From NCBI GenBank assembly GCA_018333955.1, contig JAGXSD010000003.1:1-45045 (forward strand): a DNA stretch of 45,045 bases, read 5' to 3'. A model generated the notes under the pieces. It was given only the letters and a program-made list of their open reading frames with translations, was not told the DNA's origin and did not search any database. This DNA is from Erysipelotrichia bacterium (GTDB lineage: Bacteria > Bacillota_I > Bacilli_A > Erysipelotrichales > Erysipelotrichaceae). The translations under genes were made by a program, and so were the position numbers. Positions 27,208-35,551 of the stretch are shown in pieces (the stretch's first letter is position 1; every line of letters starts with the position of its first letter).

Positions 27208-28962
27208 ATGAGTATTATTAAACGAATGGTCACCTGCTATATCAATGATATCCCTGTGACAGTCCCTAAAGGAACAACCATCCTACAAGCCGCTGCGAAA
27301 GTGGGCATGCACATTCCAACGTTGTGTCATCTTGATTTGCATGATATAGGGGTTGTGAATAGACAAGCTTTATGTCGTATTTGTGTGGTCGAAGATGAAA
27401 AGCGAGAGTTATTAGTACCATCATGTGCTCAAGAAGTGACATCAGGTCAACGCATCCTAACAGACTCTAAGAAAGCGATTATGGCCCGACGTATTAACTT
27501 AGAACTATTACTTTCGAACCATCCTCAAGATTGTTTGATGTGTGTGAAGAATTTGGATTGTGAACTTCAAAGCTTAGCTCATGAGATGAATATCCGTCAA
27601 ATTCACTATCCTGGAGAAAAGATGAATCATCCTATTGATGACTCATCATTCTCCATATTTAAGAATCCAAACAAGTGCATCATGTGTCGTCGATGCATCA
27701 CGATGTGTGATGAGATGCAAACAGTAGGGGTACTATCGGCTGTGAATCGTGGATTTGATTCAACAGTTTCAACAGCATTTCACTTAAATCTTCAAGATAC
27801 AAGCTGTACGTATTGTGGACAATGTGCCTCTGTATGTCCAACCGCTGCGCTTGCGGAAATTGATTCAACTCCACTTGTATGGCGTGAAATTAATAATCCT
27901 AAAAAACATGTCAGTGTTCAGGTTGCTCCTGCGGTTCGTGTTGCGATTGCGGAGGCATTTGGACAAGCTCCAGGAACCATTTCTACAGGAAAAATTGTCA
28001 TGGCACTACGTCGACTTGGTTTTGATTCAGTATTTGATACAAACTTTGCAGCGGACTTAACCGTCATTGAAGAAGCTCATGAGTTTGTTGAGCGAGTTAA
28101 ATCAGGTGGAAGACTGCCAATGCTTACATCGTGTTGCCCGGCATGGGTTAACTTCATTGAACAACAGTTCCCAAACTTAGTGGATGTACCTTCCACATGT
28201 AAATCACCTCAACAAATGATGGGGGCTATCACAAAGACCTATTTTGCGAAAGAAGCCAATCTTGATGTACATCAACTCGTGACTGTCGCAATTATGCCAT
28301 GTGTGGCTAAGAAAGCTGAAGCTTCTAAACATGGGTTTAATGATGAAGGATTTGAGGATGTTGATTATGTACTTACTACTCGTGAACTAGCACGGATGAT
28401 CAAAGAGGCGGCCATTGACTTTAATCAACTTCATGAAAGTGATTTTGATAATCCACTTGGTGAATCAACAGGAGCTGCGGTTATATTTGGTACGACTGGT
28501 GGAGTCATGGAAGCTGCGATTCGTACAGCTTATGAGATGCTTACAGGTAAACCACTCAAAGAAGTCAAGTTTGAGTCTTTAAGAGGATTTGATGGCATTA
28601 GAAGTGCGAGTATTGATGTGGGTGGGAAGACACTCAACGTGGCGATTGCGCATGAACTTGGTAATGCGAGGAAGTTACTTGAAGCTATTGAGAATGATGA
28701 AGTTCATTATGACTTACTTGAAATCATGGCATGTCCAGGAGGTTGTATTGGTGGTGGAGGGCAACCATACCATCATGGTAATGTGAACATTATTGAGAAA
28801 CGCCGCCAAGCGATTTATCAACTAGATCAAGATGCTCCACTACGTAAGTCTCATGAGAATCCAGCAATTATTCAACTCTATGAGAAATTCTTGAAACAAC
28901 CTGGAAGTGATGTAGCACATAAATACTTACACACCCATTACAAACCAAAACCTAGAATATAA
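27208..28962 (+). CDS. hydA: [FeFe]-hydrogenase catalytic subunit HydA (trimeric, NAD-linked type)
   Basis: 584 residues. N-terminal [2Fe-2S] domain (Cys40, 56, 59, 73), His/Cys-ligated cluster (His105, Cys109, 112, 118), two 4Fe-4S clusters (Cys157-167 and 200-210), and the H-cluster domain with TSCCPAW (307-313), MPCVAKKAE (363-371) and MACPGGCIGGGGQP (507-520). Both Cys of TSCC, including the proton-relay one, are intact, so the enzyme looks active. With HydB and HydC it should couple H2 formation to NADH and reduced ferredoxin. Whether it truly bifurcates cannot be read from sequence. Maturases HydE, HydF and HydG are not in the window. AGGAGG lies 8 nt before ATG 27208. Confidence 0.94.
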   Translation: MSIIKRMVTCYINDIPVTVPKGTTILQAAAKVGMHIPTLCHLDLHDIGVVNRQALCRICVVEDEKRELLVPSCAQEVTSGQRILTDSKKAIMARRINLELLLSNHPQDCLMCVKNLDCELQSLAHEMNIRQIHYPGEKMNHPIDDSSFSIFKNPNKCIMCRRCITMCDEMQTVGVLSAVNRGFDSTVSTAFHLNLQDTSCTYCGQCASVCPTAALAEIDSTPLVWREINNPKKHVSVQVAPAVRVAIAEAFGQAPGTISTGKIVMALRRLGFDSVFDTNFAADLTVIEEAHEFVERVKSGGRLPMLTSCCPAWVNFIEQQFPNLVDVPSTCKSPQQMMGAITKTYFAKEANLDVHQLVTVAIMPCVAKKAEASKHGFNDEGFEDVDYVLTTRELARMIKEAAIDFNQLHESDFDNPLGESTGAAVIFGTTGGVMEAAIRTAYEMLTGKPLKEVKFESLRGFDGIRSASIDVGGKTLNVAIAHELGNARKLLEAIENDEVHYDLLEIMACPGGCIGGGGQPYHHGNVNIIEKRRQAIYQLDQDAPLRKSHENPAIIQLYEKFLKQPGSDVAHKYLHTHYKPKPRI

Positions 28963-28980
28963 TATTAATCATAAAAAATA

Positions 28981-29010
28981 CATGAGTATGGAAATCCCAT
29001 ACTCATGTTT
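28981..29010 (+). terminator. Terminator-like hairpin after hydA
   Basis: CATGAGTATGG (28981-28991) pairs perfectly with CCATACTCATG (28997-29007). Only three T follow, so termination may be partial. Confidence 0.7.
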
Positions 29011-29055
29011 GATGTTGTCTTTAACCACTCATGAGAATAAAATGAATAAAAGGTT

Positions 29056-29066
29056 TATGTTATAAT
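29056..29066 (+). promoter_or_regulatory. Extended -10 promoter of the TM2 gene
   Basis: TATG at 29056-29059, one base, TATAAT at 29061-29066; no clear -35. The 5' UTR would be about 22 nt with GAGGT before the ATG. Confidence 0.7.
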
Positions 29067-29094
29067 TGATTCAATATAGATAAAGAGGTAAATC

Positions 29095-29436
29095 ATGTAT
29101 TGTCGATCATGTGGAGCGAATATTGGAGAGAATGTATCATACTGTCCACAATGTGGTGTTAAGACTGGGATTGGTACAACCCCGACTTATGTCAATGAAA
29201 ATGCGAAAAGTAGAGTGGTTGCAGGGGTTTTAGCACTCTTTTTTGGCGGATTAGGAATACATAATTTCTATTTAGGATACAATGATAAGGCTGTGGCTCA
29301 ACTATTACTATCCACGATAGGGTTGATTATTTTAGTAGGTCCACTGATTGCCGGAATATGGGCTTTTGTCGAGGCGATTCAGTTGTTTACTGGAGGTATT
29401 CGCTATGATGCGAAAGGTGAATTACTAAGAGATTGA
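29095..29436 (+). CDS. Zinc-ribbon TM2-domain membrane protein
   Basis: 113 residues. An N-terminal zinc ribbon (MYCRSCGANIGENVSYCPQCG, two CxxC pairs) is followed by a TM2 domain: two helices with the family pattern VLALFFGGLGIHNFYLGY and GLIILVGPLIAGIWAFVEAIQLF. Such proteins are common in Bacillota and their role is not established. Its stop codon lies in a terminator hairpin. Confidence 0.85.
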   Translation: MYCRSCGANIGENVSYCPQCGVKTGIGTTPTYVNENAKSRVVAGVLALFFGGLGIHNFYLGYNDKAVAQLLLSTIGLIILVGPLIAGIWAFVEAIQLFTGGIRYDAKGELLRD

Positions 29437-29460
29437 TAAAGTATTCATATCAATCTTTTT
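29430..29460 (+). terminator. Terminator overlapping the TM2 gene stop
   Basis: AGATTGATA (29430-29438) pairs with TATCAATCT (29448-29456), then a short T-run. The GGAGG of the next gene follows within 10 nt. Confidence 0.8.
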
Positions 29461-29474
29461 AACTGGAGGATAAG

Positions 29475-30974
29475 ATGAAAAAAAGATTCATCATTGGATT
29501 AATAATATTGATGTTAAGTGGGTGTGTTCAAAGAGTGAGTGATGAATGCGGTCCTTATGCAGAATCCATGGCTTCGACTGAAACCACTATTGGGGATGGA
29601 TGTGGTGTTAAAGCTTCATTAATTAATATTGATATGATTGCACCAAGACTTATTGGTGAGAATCATAACATTAGAACATCCACGGTATCAAAACCTGTTT
29701 GGTTAGATAAAGCAGTCATCTATGAAGTCAATGTTCGTCAGTACTCTAAAGAGGGGACATTTGAAGCGGTAAGGAAAGATTTATCACGGATTAAAGATAT
29801 GGGAGTTACCATCCTTTGGTTAATGCCAATTCACCCCATCAGTGAAGTCAATCGCAAAGGAACATTAGGTTCATATTATTCAATTTCTGATTATTATGGA
29901 GTTAACCCTGAATTTGGAACTATGGAAGATTTCGATAATTTAGTCAGAACAGCACGAAATCTTGGATTGAAAGTCATTTTAGATTTAGTCATCAATCACA
30001 CTGGATGGGATCATCCTTGGATTCAAAGTCATCCGGAGTATTATGTTCAAGAAAATGGTCAGATTATCCATCCTAAAGGAACCGATTGGGATGATGTAGC
30101 GCAACTGAATTTCTCTAATCCAGACTTAGTTGATGAACTGGTAGCGATGACCACATATTGGGTAAAACAACATAATATCGATGGATATCGCGCTGATGTG
30201 GCTGGACTAGTCCCTGTTGAAGTGTGGGATAAGATTCATGAAGGATTGTTAAAAGTCAATCCAGATGTCTTCATGCTTGCGGAAGATCACAGTGTAACAA
30301 ATTGGTTTGATGTGTTTCATGCTAATTATGGTGGCTGGCCACTTATGAAAGTGTTTAAAAGTGTTGCGAATGGCAATGATAATGATCAACTATTCTTTGA
30401 ATACTTAAATGCGTCTCATCGCATGTATCCTCAAGGAAACTTCTCAATGATATTCACAACTAATCATGATGAAAACTCCTGGAATGGATTGCCCAAAGAA
30501 CTTTATAAAGATCATTTAACACTATTCAATGCTTTGACTTTCTTACTGCCTGGATTACCGCTCATATATAATGGTCAAGAATCTAGTCTTGAGAAGCAAC
30601 TATTGTTTTTTGAAAAGGATGAAATTGAATGGAATGACTATGATTTGATGCCCATGTATGAACAACTCATTTCTTTAAAGAAAGCGAATGCTGCTTTGTT
30701 TACAACAAATCAAGTTCATTCGACAGTGTGGATTGAAGATGAAAATGCTTCAGTGTTAACTTTCTTAAGACAGACTTCAAGTCATGAAAATAAAGTGTTT
30801 GTGATTGCGAATTTGTCAAAGAGTGAGCAAACTGCACGAGTGCATTTGTCAGAACTCTACCGTGGGCATTATCGAAGTTGGAAAGAAAATGATAGGGTAT
30901 TTTTCCCAGAGTTATTCGATATTACATTACAACCTTTAGAACTCAAAGTATTTACTTTTCCGACCATTCCATAA
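29475..30974 (+). CDS. Alpha-amylase family (GH13) lipoprotein
   Basis: 499 residues. A lipoprotein signal, MKKRFIIGLIILMLSGC, predicts lipidation at Cys17 and display on the outer face of the membrane. The (beta/alpha)8 catalytic domain runs from about residue 78 and has all GH13 motifs: DLVINH (170-175), GYRADVAG with nucleophile Asp241, acid/base Glu270 in LAEDHS, and TNHDEN with Asp332. A small C-terminal beta domain follows. It probably degrades alpha-glucans or oligosaccharides outside the cell; specificity is unclear. Preceded by GGAGG; terminator region follows. Confidence 0.9.
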   Translation: MKKRFIIGLIILMLSGCVQRVSDECGPYAESMASTETTIGDGCGVKASLINIDMIAPRLIGENHNIRTSTVSKPVWLDKAVIYEVNVRQYSKEGTFEAVRKDLSRIKDMGVTILWLMPIHPISEVNRKGTLGSYYSISDYYGVNPEFGTMEDFDNLVRTARNLGLKVILDLVINHTGWDHPWIQSHPEYYVQENGQIIHPKGTDWDDVAQLNFSNPDLVDELVAMTTYWVKQHNIDGYRADVAGLVPVEVWDKIHEGLLKVNPDVFMLAEDHSVTNWFDVFHANYGGWPLMKVFKSVANGNDNDQLFFEYLNASHRMYPQGNFSMIFTTNHDENSWNGLPKELYKDHLTLFNALTFLLPGLPLIYNGQESSLEKQLLFFEKDEIEWNDYDLMPMYEQLISLKKANAALFTTNQVHSTVWIEDENASVLTFLRQTSSHENKVFVIANLSKSEQTARVHLSELYRGHYRSWKENDRVFFPELFDITLQPLELKVFTFPTIP

Positions 30975-30983
30975 ATGATTAAA

Positions 30984-31012
30984 GCCATTAGATTGATTTC
31001 TAATGGCATTAT
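30984..31012. terminator. Bidirectional terminator between convergent genes
   Basis: GCCATTAGA (30984-30992) pairs with TCTAATGGC (30999-31007). AT-rich flanks on both sides suit termination of the amylase gene and of the leftward gene at 31014-31217. Confidence 0.75.
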
Positions 31013-31013
31013 T

Positions 31014-31217
31014 TTAGTTTTTTGAATCAAGTGGGCAAGTATTAATTCCAAAGAGTTTATATAAACCACATAATCCTACATAAGCTGTGATGGCCATAGC
31101 GGCAGACACAATTAGGAGCAAGGTTCTATACTCTGGTAAAAACCATGCAGCAACAAGCGCAACCACAGCAATGATGTATCTTACTAACGCATCTTTTCTT
31201 CCAACATTCTTTTTCAT
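31014..31217 (-). CDS. DUF2892 / YgaP-like small membrane protein
   Basis: 67 residues from the ATG at 31217, chosen because AAAGGAG lies 8 nt upstream and the start reads MKKNVGRKDALVRY, a typical opening of DUF2892 proteins. Two hydrophobic helices (YIIAVVALVAAWFL and LLLIVSAAMAITAYVGLC) and the ending CGLYKLFGINTCPLD fit the family. Function unknown; relatives are sometimes fused to rhodanese domains. The only leftward gene between the left-edge insertion sequence and the repressor at 40 kb. Confidence 0.82.
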   Translation of the reverse strand: MKKNVGRKDALVRYIIAVVALVAAWFLPEYRTLLLIVSAAMAITAYVGLCGLYKLFGINTCPLDSKN

Positions 31218-31238
31218 AATGATTTCTCCTTTAAACTG

Positions 31239-31267
31239 ATTATATTCAACGATGTAGTTCAAATCAA
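31239..31267 (-). promoter_or_regulatory. Promoter of the leftward DUF2892 gene
   Basis: On the minus strand TTGATT (31267-31262), 17-nt spacer, TATAAT (31244-31239). Confidence 0.8.
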
Positions 31268-31284
31268 AACATATGAACTAATTC

Positions 31285-31312
31285 TTGAAAAATCATGGTA
31301 GAGTGGTATAAT
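31285..31312 (+). promoter_or_regulatory. tRNA-Lys promoter
   Basis: TTGAAA at 31285-31290, 16-nt spacer, TATAAT at 31307-31312, 13 nt before the tRNA. Confidence 0.8.
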
Positions 31313-31325
31313 CAAAGAGCACAAT

Positions 31326-31401
31326 GTCCTGTTAGCTCAGTTGGTAGAGCAACTGACTCTTAATCAGTGGGTCGTGGGTTCGAGCCCCTCACGGGACACC
31401 A
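31326..31401 (+). tRNA. tRNA-Lys (anticodon CTT)
   Basis: Acceptor GTCCTGT/ACGGGAC, anticodon stem ACTGA/TCAGT with loop CTCTTAA giving CTT, T-arm with GTTCGAG, CCA encoded. 76 nt, single gene. Confidence 0.95.
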
Positions 31402-31412
31402 ATATATCTATT

Positions 31413-31436
31413 AACCATGAGAGATCATGGTTTTTT
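31413..31436 (+). terminator. Terminator after tRNA-Lys
   Basis: AACCATGA (31413-31420), GAGA loop, TCATGGTT (31425-31432), T-run. Confidence 0.9.
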
Positions 31437-31499
31437 GTTGTTTAAAATTTTTGCCAAATATAAGTAGTAAAAGTGATAGTATAAATATAAGGAAACATC

Positions 31500-31838
31500 A
31501 TGAACTTATCAAGATTAATTAATGAGACCGAGGATTATATTGAAAACCATTTAAGTGAAAAAATTACACTTGAAATTTTAGCCAATCATTTTAATATTTC
31601 TAAATATTACTATCATCACTTATTTAGTAATGAGAGTAAAGAAACAATTGCTCAATTTATTAACCGCATTAAGATGGAAAGATCTGCAATCTACATGACA
31701 ATATGCAAAGAAGTAAATCTTACTCAAATTGCGCTTCAGTATGGTTATAGTGACTTAAGTTCATTTAGTAAATCATTCAAAAGACACTTTAAAATGAGTC
31801 CAAATGAATTTCGAAAGGCAAGAAAAGACAAGCAGTAA
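31500..31838 (+). CDS. AraC-type DNA-binding protein, HTH domain only
   Basis: 112 residues made up only of the two-HTH AraC domain: ITLEILANHFNISKYYYHHLFSNE (first HTH, about residues 22-45) and the signature part LTQIALQYGYSDLSSFSKSFKRHFKMSPNEFRKAR (second HTH, about residues 75-109). No sensor domain is attached. The next gene encodes a GyrI-like effector domain, which in many relatives is fused behind such an HTH. Likely a transcription regulator that senses through its partner. SD is AAGGA. Confidence 0.85.
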   Translation: MNLSRLINETEDYIENHLSEKITLEILANHFNISKYYYHHLFSNESKETIAQFINRIKMERSAIYMTICKEVNLTQIALQYGYSDLSSFSKSFKRHFKMSPNEFRKARKDKQ

Positions 31839-31876
31839 TCTGATTAAGAATTATAATAACTTTAGGAGGAAATCAG

Positions 31877-32362
31877 ATGGAAAATCCTAATATTGAAACA
31901 AAGGAAGTTGAATTAAAAGTTATTTATGTTCGATTCAAAGGGAGCTATTTAGAATTTAGGAAAAACGCGATGAAGATGTTTAAGAAACTAGAAAAATATG
32001 CACTCAAAAACAATCTGATCATTGATCAATTTACAAAAGTAATGACGTGTTATCATGACAATCCATTTATCACTGATCAAGACAATCTAAGGACTAGTGT
32101 TGCTTTGTCGGTGCCCATGACCTTTAATGTAAAAGAAGATGATGACATCAGCCAAATGATTATTAAGGGTAAGTATGCAATATTACATTATTCACTTACA
32201 CTTAAAGAATACGAAGAAGCTTGGAGATATTCCTATCATGAATGGTTGTTTAAAAGTCATCATAAACCTAGAGATACATTTCCTTTTGAACTCTATGTAA
32301 CCAAACCACCTAGAAATTTTAGAGATACCAGTTTTACTGACATATATATCCCAATTGAATAG
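31877..32362 (+). CDS. GyrI-like small-molecule-binding protein
   Basis: 161 residues resembling the AraC effector-binding / GyrI-like fold: a first repeat starting KEVELKVIYVRFKGSY, a middle CYHDNPFITDQDNLRTSVALSV like the family's 'YDDP...R.d..v.v', a KGKYAILHYSLTLKEYEEAWRYSYHEWL helix region, and the ending FTDIYIPIE. Has its own TAGGAGG site 38 nt after the AraC-HTH stop, so it is a true separate gene and not a frameshift. Ligand unknown; such folds bind hydrophobic cations and drugs. Confidence 0.8.
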   Translation: MENPNIETKEVELKVIYVRFKGSYLEFRKNAMKMFKKLEKYALKNNLIIDQFTKVMTCYHDNPFITDQDNLRTSVALSVPMTFNVKEDDDISQMIIKGKYAILHYSLTLKEYEEAWRYSYHEWLFKSHHKPRDTFPFELYVTKPPRNFRDTSFTDIYIPIE

Positions 32363-32370
32363 ATAAAATG

Positions 32371-32393
32371 AACCATGTCAAACATGGTTTTAT
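32371..32393 (+). terminator. Terminator after the GyrI-like gene
   Basis: AACCATGT (32371-32378) pairs with ACATGGTT (32382-32389), followed by TTATTG. Confidence 0.75.
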
Positions 32394-32443
32394 TGTAATG
32401 TAATCATTTTCATTAGTTTATGTAAAATTTTCTTTCAAATATG

Positions 32444-32472
32444 TTGTATTTCACAAATTTTTCATATATGAT
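32444..32472 (+). promoter_or_regulatory. Promoter of the liv operon
   Basis: TTGTAT at 32444-32449, 17-nt spacer, TATGAT at 32467-32472. A TTGT-N5-ACAA inverted repeat at 32444-32456 covers the -35; its right side TTTCACAA resembles half a Rex box. Confidence 0.6.
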
Positions 32473-32500
32473 AAAAACATCATTTTTAAGGAGAAAGAGA

Positions 32501-33652
32501 ATGAAGAAAACTTTAATGTTCTTTGCGACTATGATGATGGTATTCGCAACACTTACAGGATGCTCCCCCTCGGGGTCAGACACGATAAAGATTGGGGTTA
32601 ATCTTGAATTAACCGGACCGGTTGCAGTCTATGGGGTCCCAGAAAAATTAGCTTTTGAAATGGCAGTGGATGAGATTAATAAAAAAGGTGGTATTAACGG
32701 TAAGCTTGTTGAACTAGTGATTTATGATAATGCCTATGATTCCGCAAAAGCGGTTGAAAATGCTACCAAATTAGCGACAGTTGATAAAGTGGTGGCGATG
32801 CTTGGTTCAGCAACTTCAGCACCTACTTTAGCTATTGGTCCATTAGCCAAAGAGTTTGAAGTATTAGCGTTCACACCATCGGGTACTAACTTAATGGTTA
32901 CTCGTGATGGAACTCAAGTTAATCCATTTGTATTTAGAGCAGCCTTTATTGATCCATTCCAAGGGAAAGTTTTAGCAAACTTTGCTTCCACAGGACTAAA
33001 TGCTAAGAAAGCAGTCATCATGGGTTCCAACTCATCAGACTATGCTAAGGACTTAGCTGCAATCTTTAGTGCACAATTTGTTGCTAATGGCGGCGAAGTT
33101 CTGAATACCTTCTATTACGCAGATCCAGATAAAGACTTTAGTGCTCAACTCACGTCAATTCAAGCTTTAGGTGAGTTTGATGTACTCTTTGTGGCAGACT
33201 ATGCTGAACGTGCTGGTTTAATCATTGGACAAACTCGAACAGCAGGAATTATGGTTCCAATTATCGGACCAGATGGTTTTGAATCACCTGATTTAGTTGA
33301 TTTAGCCGGTGGTGCAGCCAATGTTTCAAATGTATTCTTCTCAACCCACTTTACTACTTTAAGTGAGGATCCATTAGTAGTTGATTTTGTCACTCGTCAT
33401 CGTGCATTTACTGGCAATGATCCATCAGCATTATCTGCTTTAGCTTATGATGCAATTAATATGTTATTTGCTGCCATTGAAAAAGCAGGAACTGATCCTG
33501 TAAAAATTCGAGATGCTTTAGCAGCGACATCGGGCTTTAAAGGAGTCACAGGTACGATTAGCTTTGATGCATTCAATGACCCTGTTAAATCGGCTGTCAT
33601 TGTGGAACTACAAAATGGTGAAGCAGTGAGTGCAACCGTGGTAAATCCATAA
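32501..33652 (+). CDS. livJ: Branched-chain amino-acid ABC transporter, substrate-binding lipoprotein
   Basis: 383 residues from ATG 32501 (AAGGAG upstream). Lipobox LTGC with Cys21 at the end of a signal MKKTLMFFATMMMVFATLTGC (first 21 residues, listed as a motif only). The Leu/Ile/Val-binding family I fold follows: IKIGVNLELTGPVAVYG, FEMAVDEINKKGGINGKLVELV (about residues 56-77) and PIIGPDGFESPDLVDLAG. It captures the ligand and hands it to LivHM. Exact specificity (Leu, Ile, Val or another amide) cannot be read. Confidence 0.9.
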   Translation: MKKTLMFFATMMMVFATLTGCSPSGSDTIKIGVNLELTGPVAVYGVPEKLAFEMAVDEINKKGGINGKLVELVIYDNAYDSAKAVENATKLATVDKVVAMLGSATSAPTLAIGPLAKEFEVLAFTPSGTNLMVTRDGTQVNPFVFRAAFIDPFQGKVLANFASTGLNAKKAVIMGSNSSDYAKDLAAIFSAQFVANGGEVLNTFYYADPDKDFSAQLTSIQALGEFDVLFVADYAERAGLIIGQTRTAGIMVPIIGPDGFESPDLVDLAGGAANVSNVFFSTHFTTLSEDPLVVDFVTRHRAFTGNDPSALSALAYDAINMLFAAIEKAGTDPVKIRDALAATSGFKGVTGTISFDAFNDPVKSAVIVELQNGEAVSATVVNP

Positions 33653-33663
33653 GCTGTGTGATC

Positions 33664-33691
33664 AAACAGGTGAGAGATGTCTCACCTGTTT
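33664..33691 (+). terminator. Strong intercistronic hairpin between livJ and livH
   Basis: AAACAGGTGAGA (33664-33675) pairs perfectly with TCTCACCTGTTT (33680-33691). No good T-run follows, so it probably stabilizes the livJ message or terminates partially, giving more binding protein than permease. Confidence 0.75.
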
Positions 33692-33710
33692 GTTGTTCAA
33701 AGGAGAGATT

Positions 33711-34589
33711 ATGACTCAGTTCTTACAACAAATCATCAATGGATTATCCATTGGCAGTGTATATGCTTTAGTGGCTTTGGGATATACCATGGTCTATGGC
33801 ATCATTAAACTAATCAATTTTGCACATGGAGAGATTTTCATGGTGGGAGCATATACTGCAATGGTACTAATCACGTCGTTTAGTGTCCCATTGTGGTTAG
33901 CTATGATTATTTCAATGGCCACAACCGCACTATTAGGGATGGTGATTGAAAAAATAGCGTATAAGCCACTACGTCAAAGTTCTCGTACTGCGGCCCTAAT
34001 CACAGCCATTGGTGTTAGTTTTCTTTTGCAAAACGCGATGCTTTTAATCATGGGGGCACGTATTTATACTTTCCCCCAAGTCTTCACCAATACAACGTGG
34101 GTCATTCAAGGATTACGTATTAATGCACTACAAGTCATGATGTTTTTAACATCCATTGCCTTAATGATTGTTCTTCAGTTCATTGTTTTAAAAACTAAGT
34201 TAGGACGTGCGATGCGTGCTGTTGCAGTTGATAAAGATGCAGCTGCACTTATGGGAGTCGATGTGAATCATACGATTTCCATGACGTTTGCTTTAGGAAG
34301 TGCCCTTGCTGCGGCGGCAGGGGTTATGGTGGGGTTGTACTATATTTCAATGACACCTTACATGGGATTTGCCCCAGGATTAAAAGCCTTTGTGGCGGCC
34401 GTCTTTGGGGGTATAGGAATCCTTCCTGGAGCGATGTTTGGAGGATTTGCGATTGGTATCATTGAAACCTTAGTGGCTGGGTATGGAAGTACCTTATTTA
34501 AAGATGCGGTTGTGTATGCCATATTGATTGTGGTACTACTTGTGAAGCCAAGTGGATTGTTTGGTAAAGGAGGGAAAGAAAAAGTATGA
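33711..34589 (+). CDS. livH: Branched-chain amino-acid ABC transporter permease LivH
   Basis: 292 residues from ATG 33711 behind AGGAGA. Family start FLQQIINGLSIGSVYALVALGYTMVYGIIKLINFAHGE (about residues 3-40), eight or so membrane helices, and the LGRAMRAVAVDKDAAALMGVD coupling loop that docks on the ATPases. The last 4 nt overlap livM. Confidence 0.93.
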   Translation: MTQFLQQIINGLSIGSVYALVALGYTMVYGIIKLINFAHGEIFMVGAYTAMVLITSFSVPLWLAMIISMATTALLGMVIEKIAYKPLRQSSRTAALITAIGVSFLLQNAMLLIMGARIYTFPQVFTNTTWVIQGLRINALQVMMFLTSIALMIVLQFIVLKTKLGRAMRAVAVDKDAAALMGVDVNHTISMTFALGSALAAAAGVMVGLYYISMTPYMGFAPGLKAFVAAVFGGIGILPGAMFGGFAIGIIETLVAGYGSTLFKDAVVYAILIVVLLVKPSGLFGKGGKEKV

Positions 34590-35551
34590 GTTTTCTAAAA
34601 AAACACTACAAACTCCTTATACTTGTATTAGTTTGGTTTTTAGTATTAGTGATAGTCAATGCTCTGATTGATGCAAGAATCATTAATGCATATTATCGCT
34701 CCATTTTATATGGAATCGGCATCAATATGATCTTGGGGGTCAGTCTTAATCTTATTATTGGACTCAGTGGCCAGTTATCCCTTGGACATGGTGGATTTAT
34801 GTCGATTGGAGCATATAGTGCAGCGATAGTGTTACGATCTAACCCCAATCTCATCGGTTTGGGACTAGGAATATTGATAGGTATGTTGATTTCCCTATTT
34901 GTGTCCTATCTAGTTGCGGTTCCTACACTTCGACTTAAAGGAGATTATCTTGCGATTGCAACTTTAGGTGTAGGAGAAATTATTCGCATCGTCATACTTA
35001 ATCTAACTATAACTAATGGAGCTAGTGGTATCTCCAATATTCGCAACCTTATGAGTTTCCCATTAATGTTTGTCATTGTAACTATAGCCATTGTGTTAAC
35101 ACTGCACTTTAAATATTCAAAGTTTGGAAGAGCTGCATTATCAGTGAAAGCTGATGAATTAGCTTCTGAAGCCATGGGTGTTAATGTGACTCAAGTGAAG
35201 GTTTTAGCGTTTATGTGTGGAGCTTTGCTTGCAGCTGTTGCAGGAAGTCTTTATGCGACAACTTATTATGTTGTGAAACCGGAAACCTTTGGAATTGATA
35301 TGTCGATTAGTATCTTAATTATCGTGGTCTTAGGAGGTATGGGATCACTCAGTGGGTCTTTACTCGCAGCAATTTTTGTAGGGGTTGTTAATATGTTTTT
35401 ACAAAGTTTTGGTCAAGTCCGTATGTTAGTCTATGCGATCATCTTAATTCTAGTGATGATTTTTAGACCGGAAGGTCTACTTGGTCTTGATGAGTTATCC
35501 CTTAAAACATTAAGGAATCGATTCTTTAAGAAGAAGGAGGTTTCAGCATGA
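34586..35551 (+). CDS. livM: Branched-chain amino-acid ABC transporter permease LivM
   Basis: 321 residues. The family block LNLIIGLSGQLSLGHGGFMSIGAYSAA (about residues 53-79), the LRLKGDYLAIATLGVGEIIRI region and the coupling loop FGRAALSVKADELASEAMGVN are present, with about ten hydrophobic helices. Begins inside the livH stop (ATGA) and overlaps livG the same way. Confidence 0.93.
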   Translation: MSFLKKHYKLLILVLVWFLVLVIVNALIDARIINAYYRSILYGIGINMILGVSLNLIIGLSGQLSLGHGGFMSIGAYSAAIVLRSNPNLIGLGLGILIGMLISLFVSYLVAVPTLRLKGDYLAIATLGVGEIIRIVILNLTITNGASGISNIRNLMSFPLMFVIVTIAIVLTLHFKYSKFGRAALSVKADELASEAMGVNVTQVKVLAFMCGALLAAVAGSLYATTYYVVKPETFGIDMSISILIIVVLGGMGSLSGSLLAAIFVGVVNMFLQSFGQVRMLVYAIILILVMIFRPEGLLGLDELSLKTLRNRFFKKKEVSA

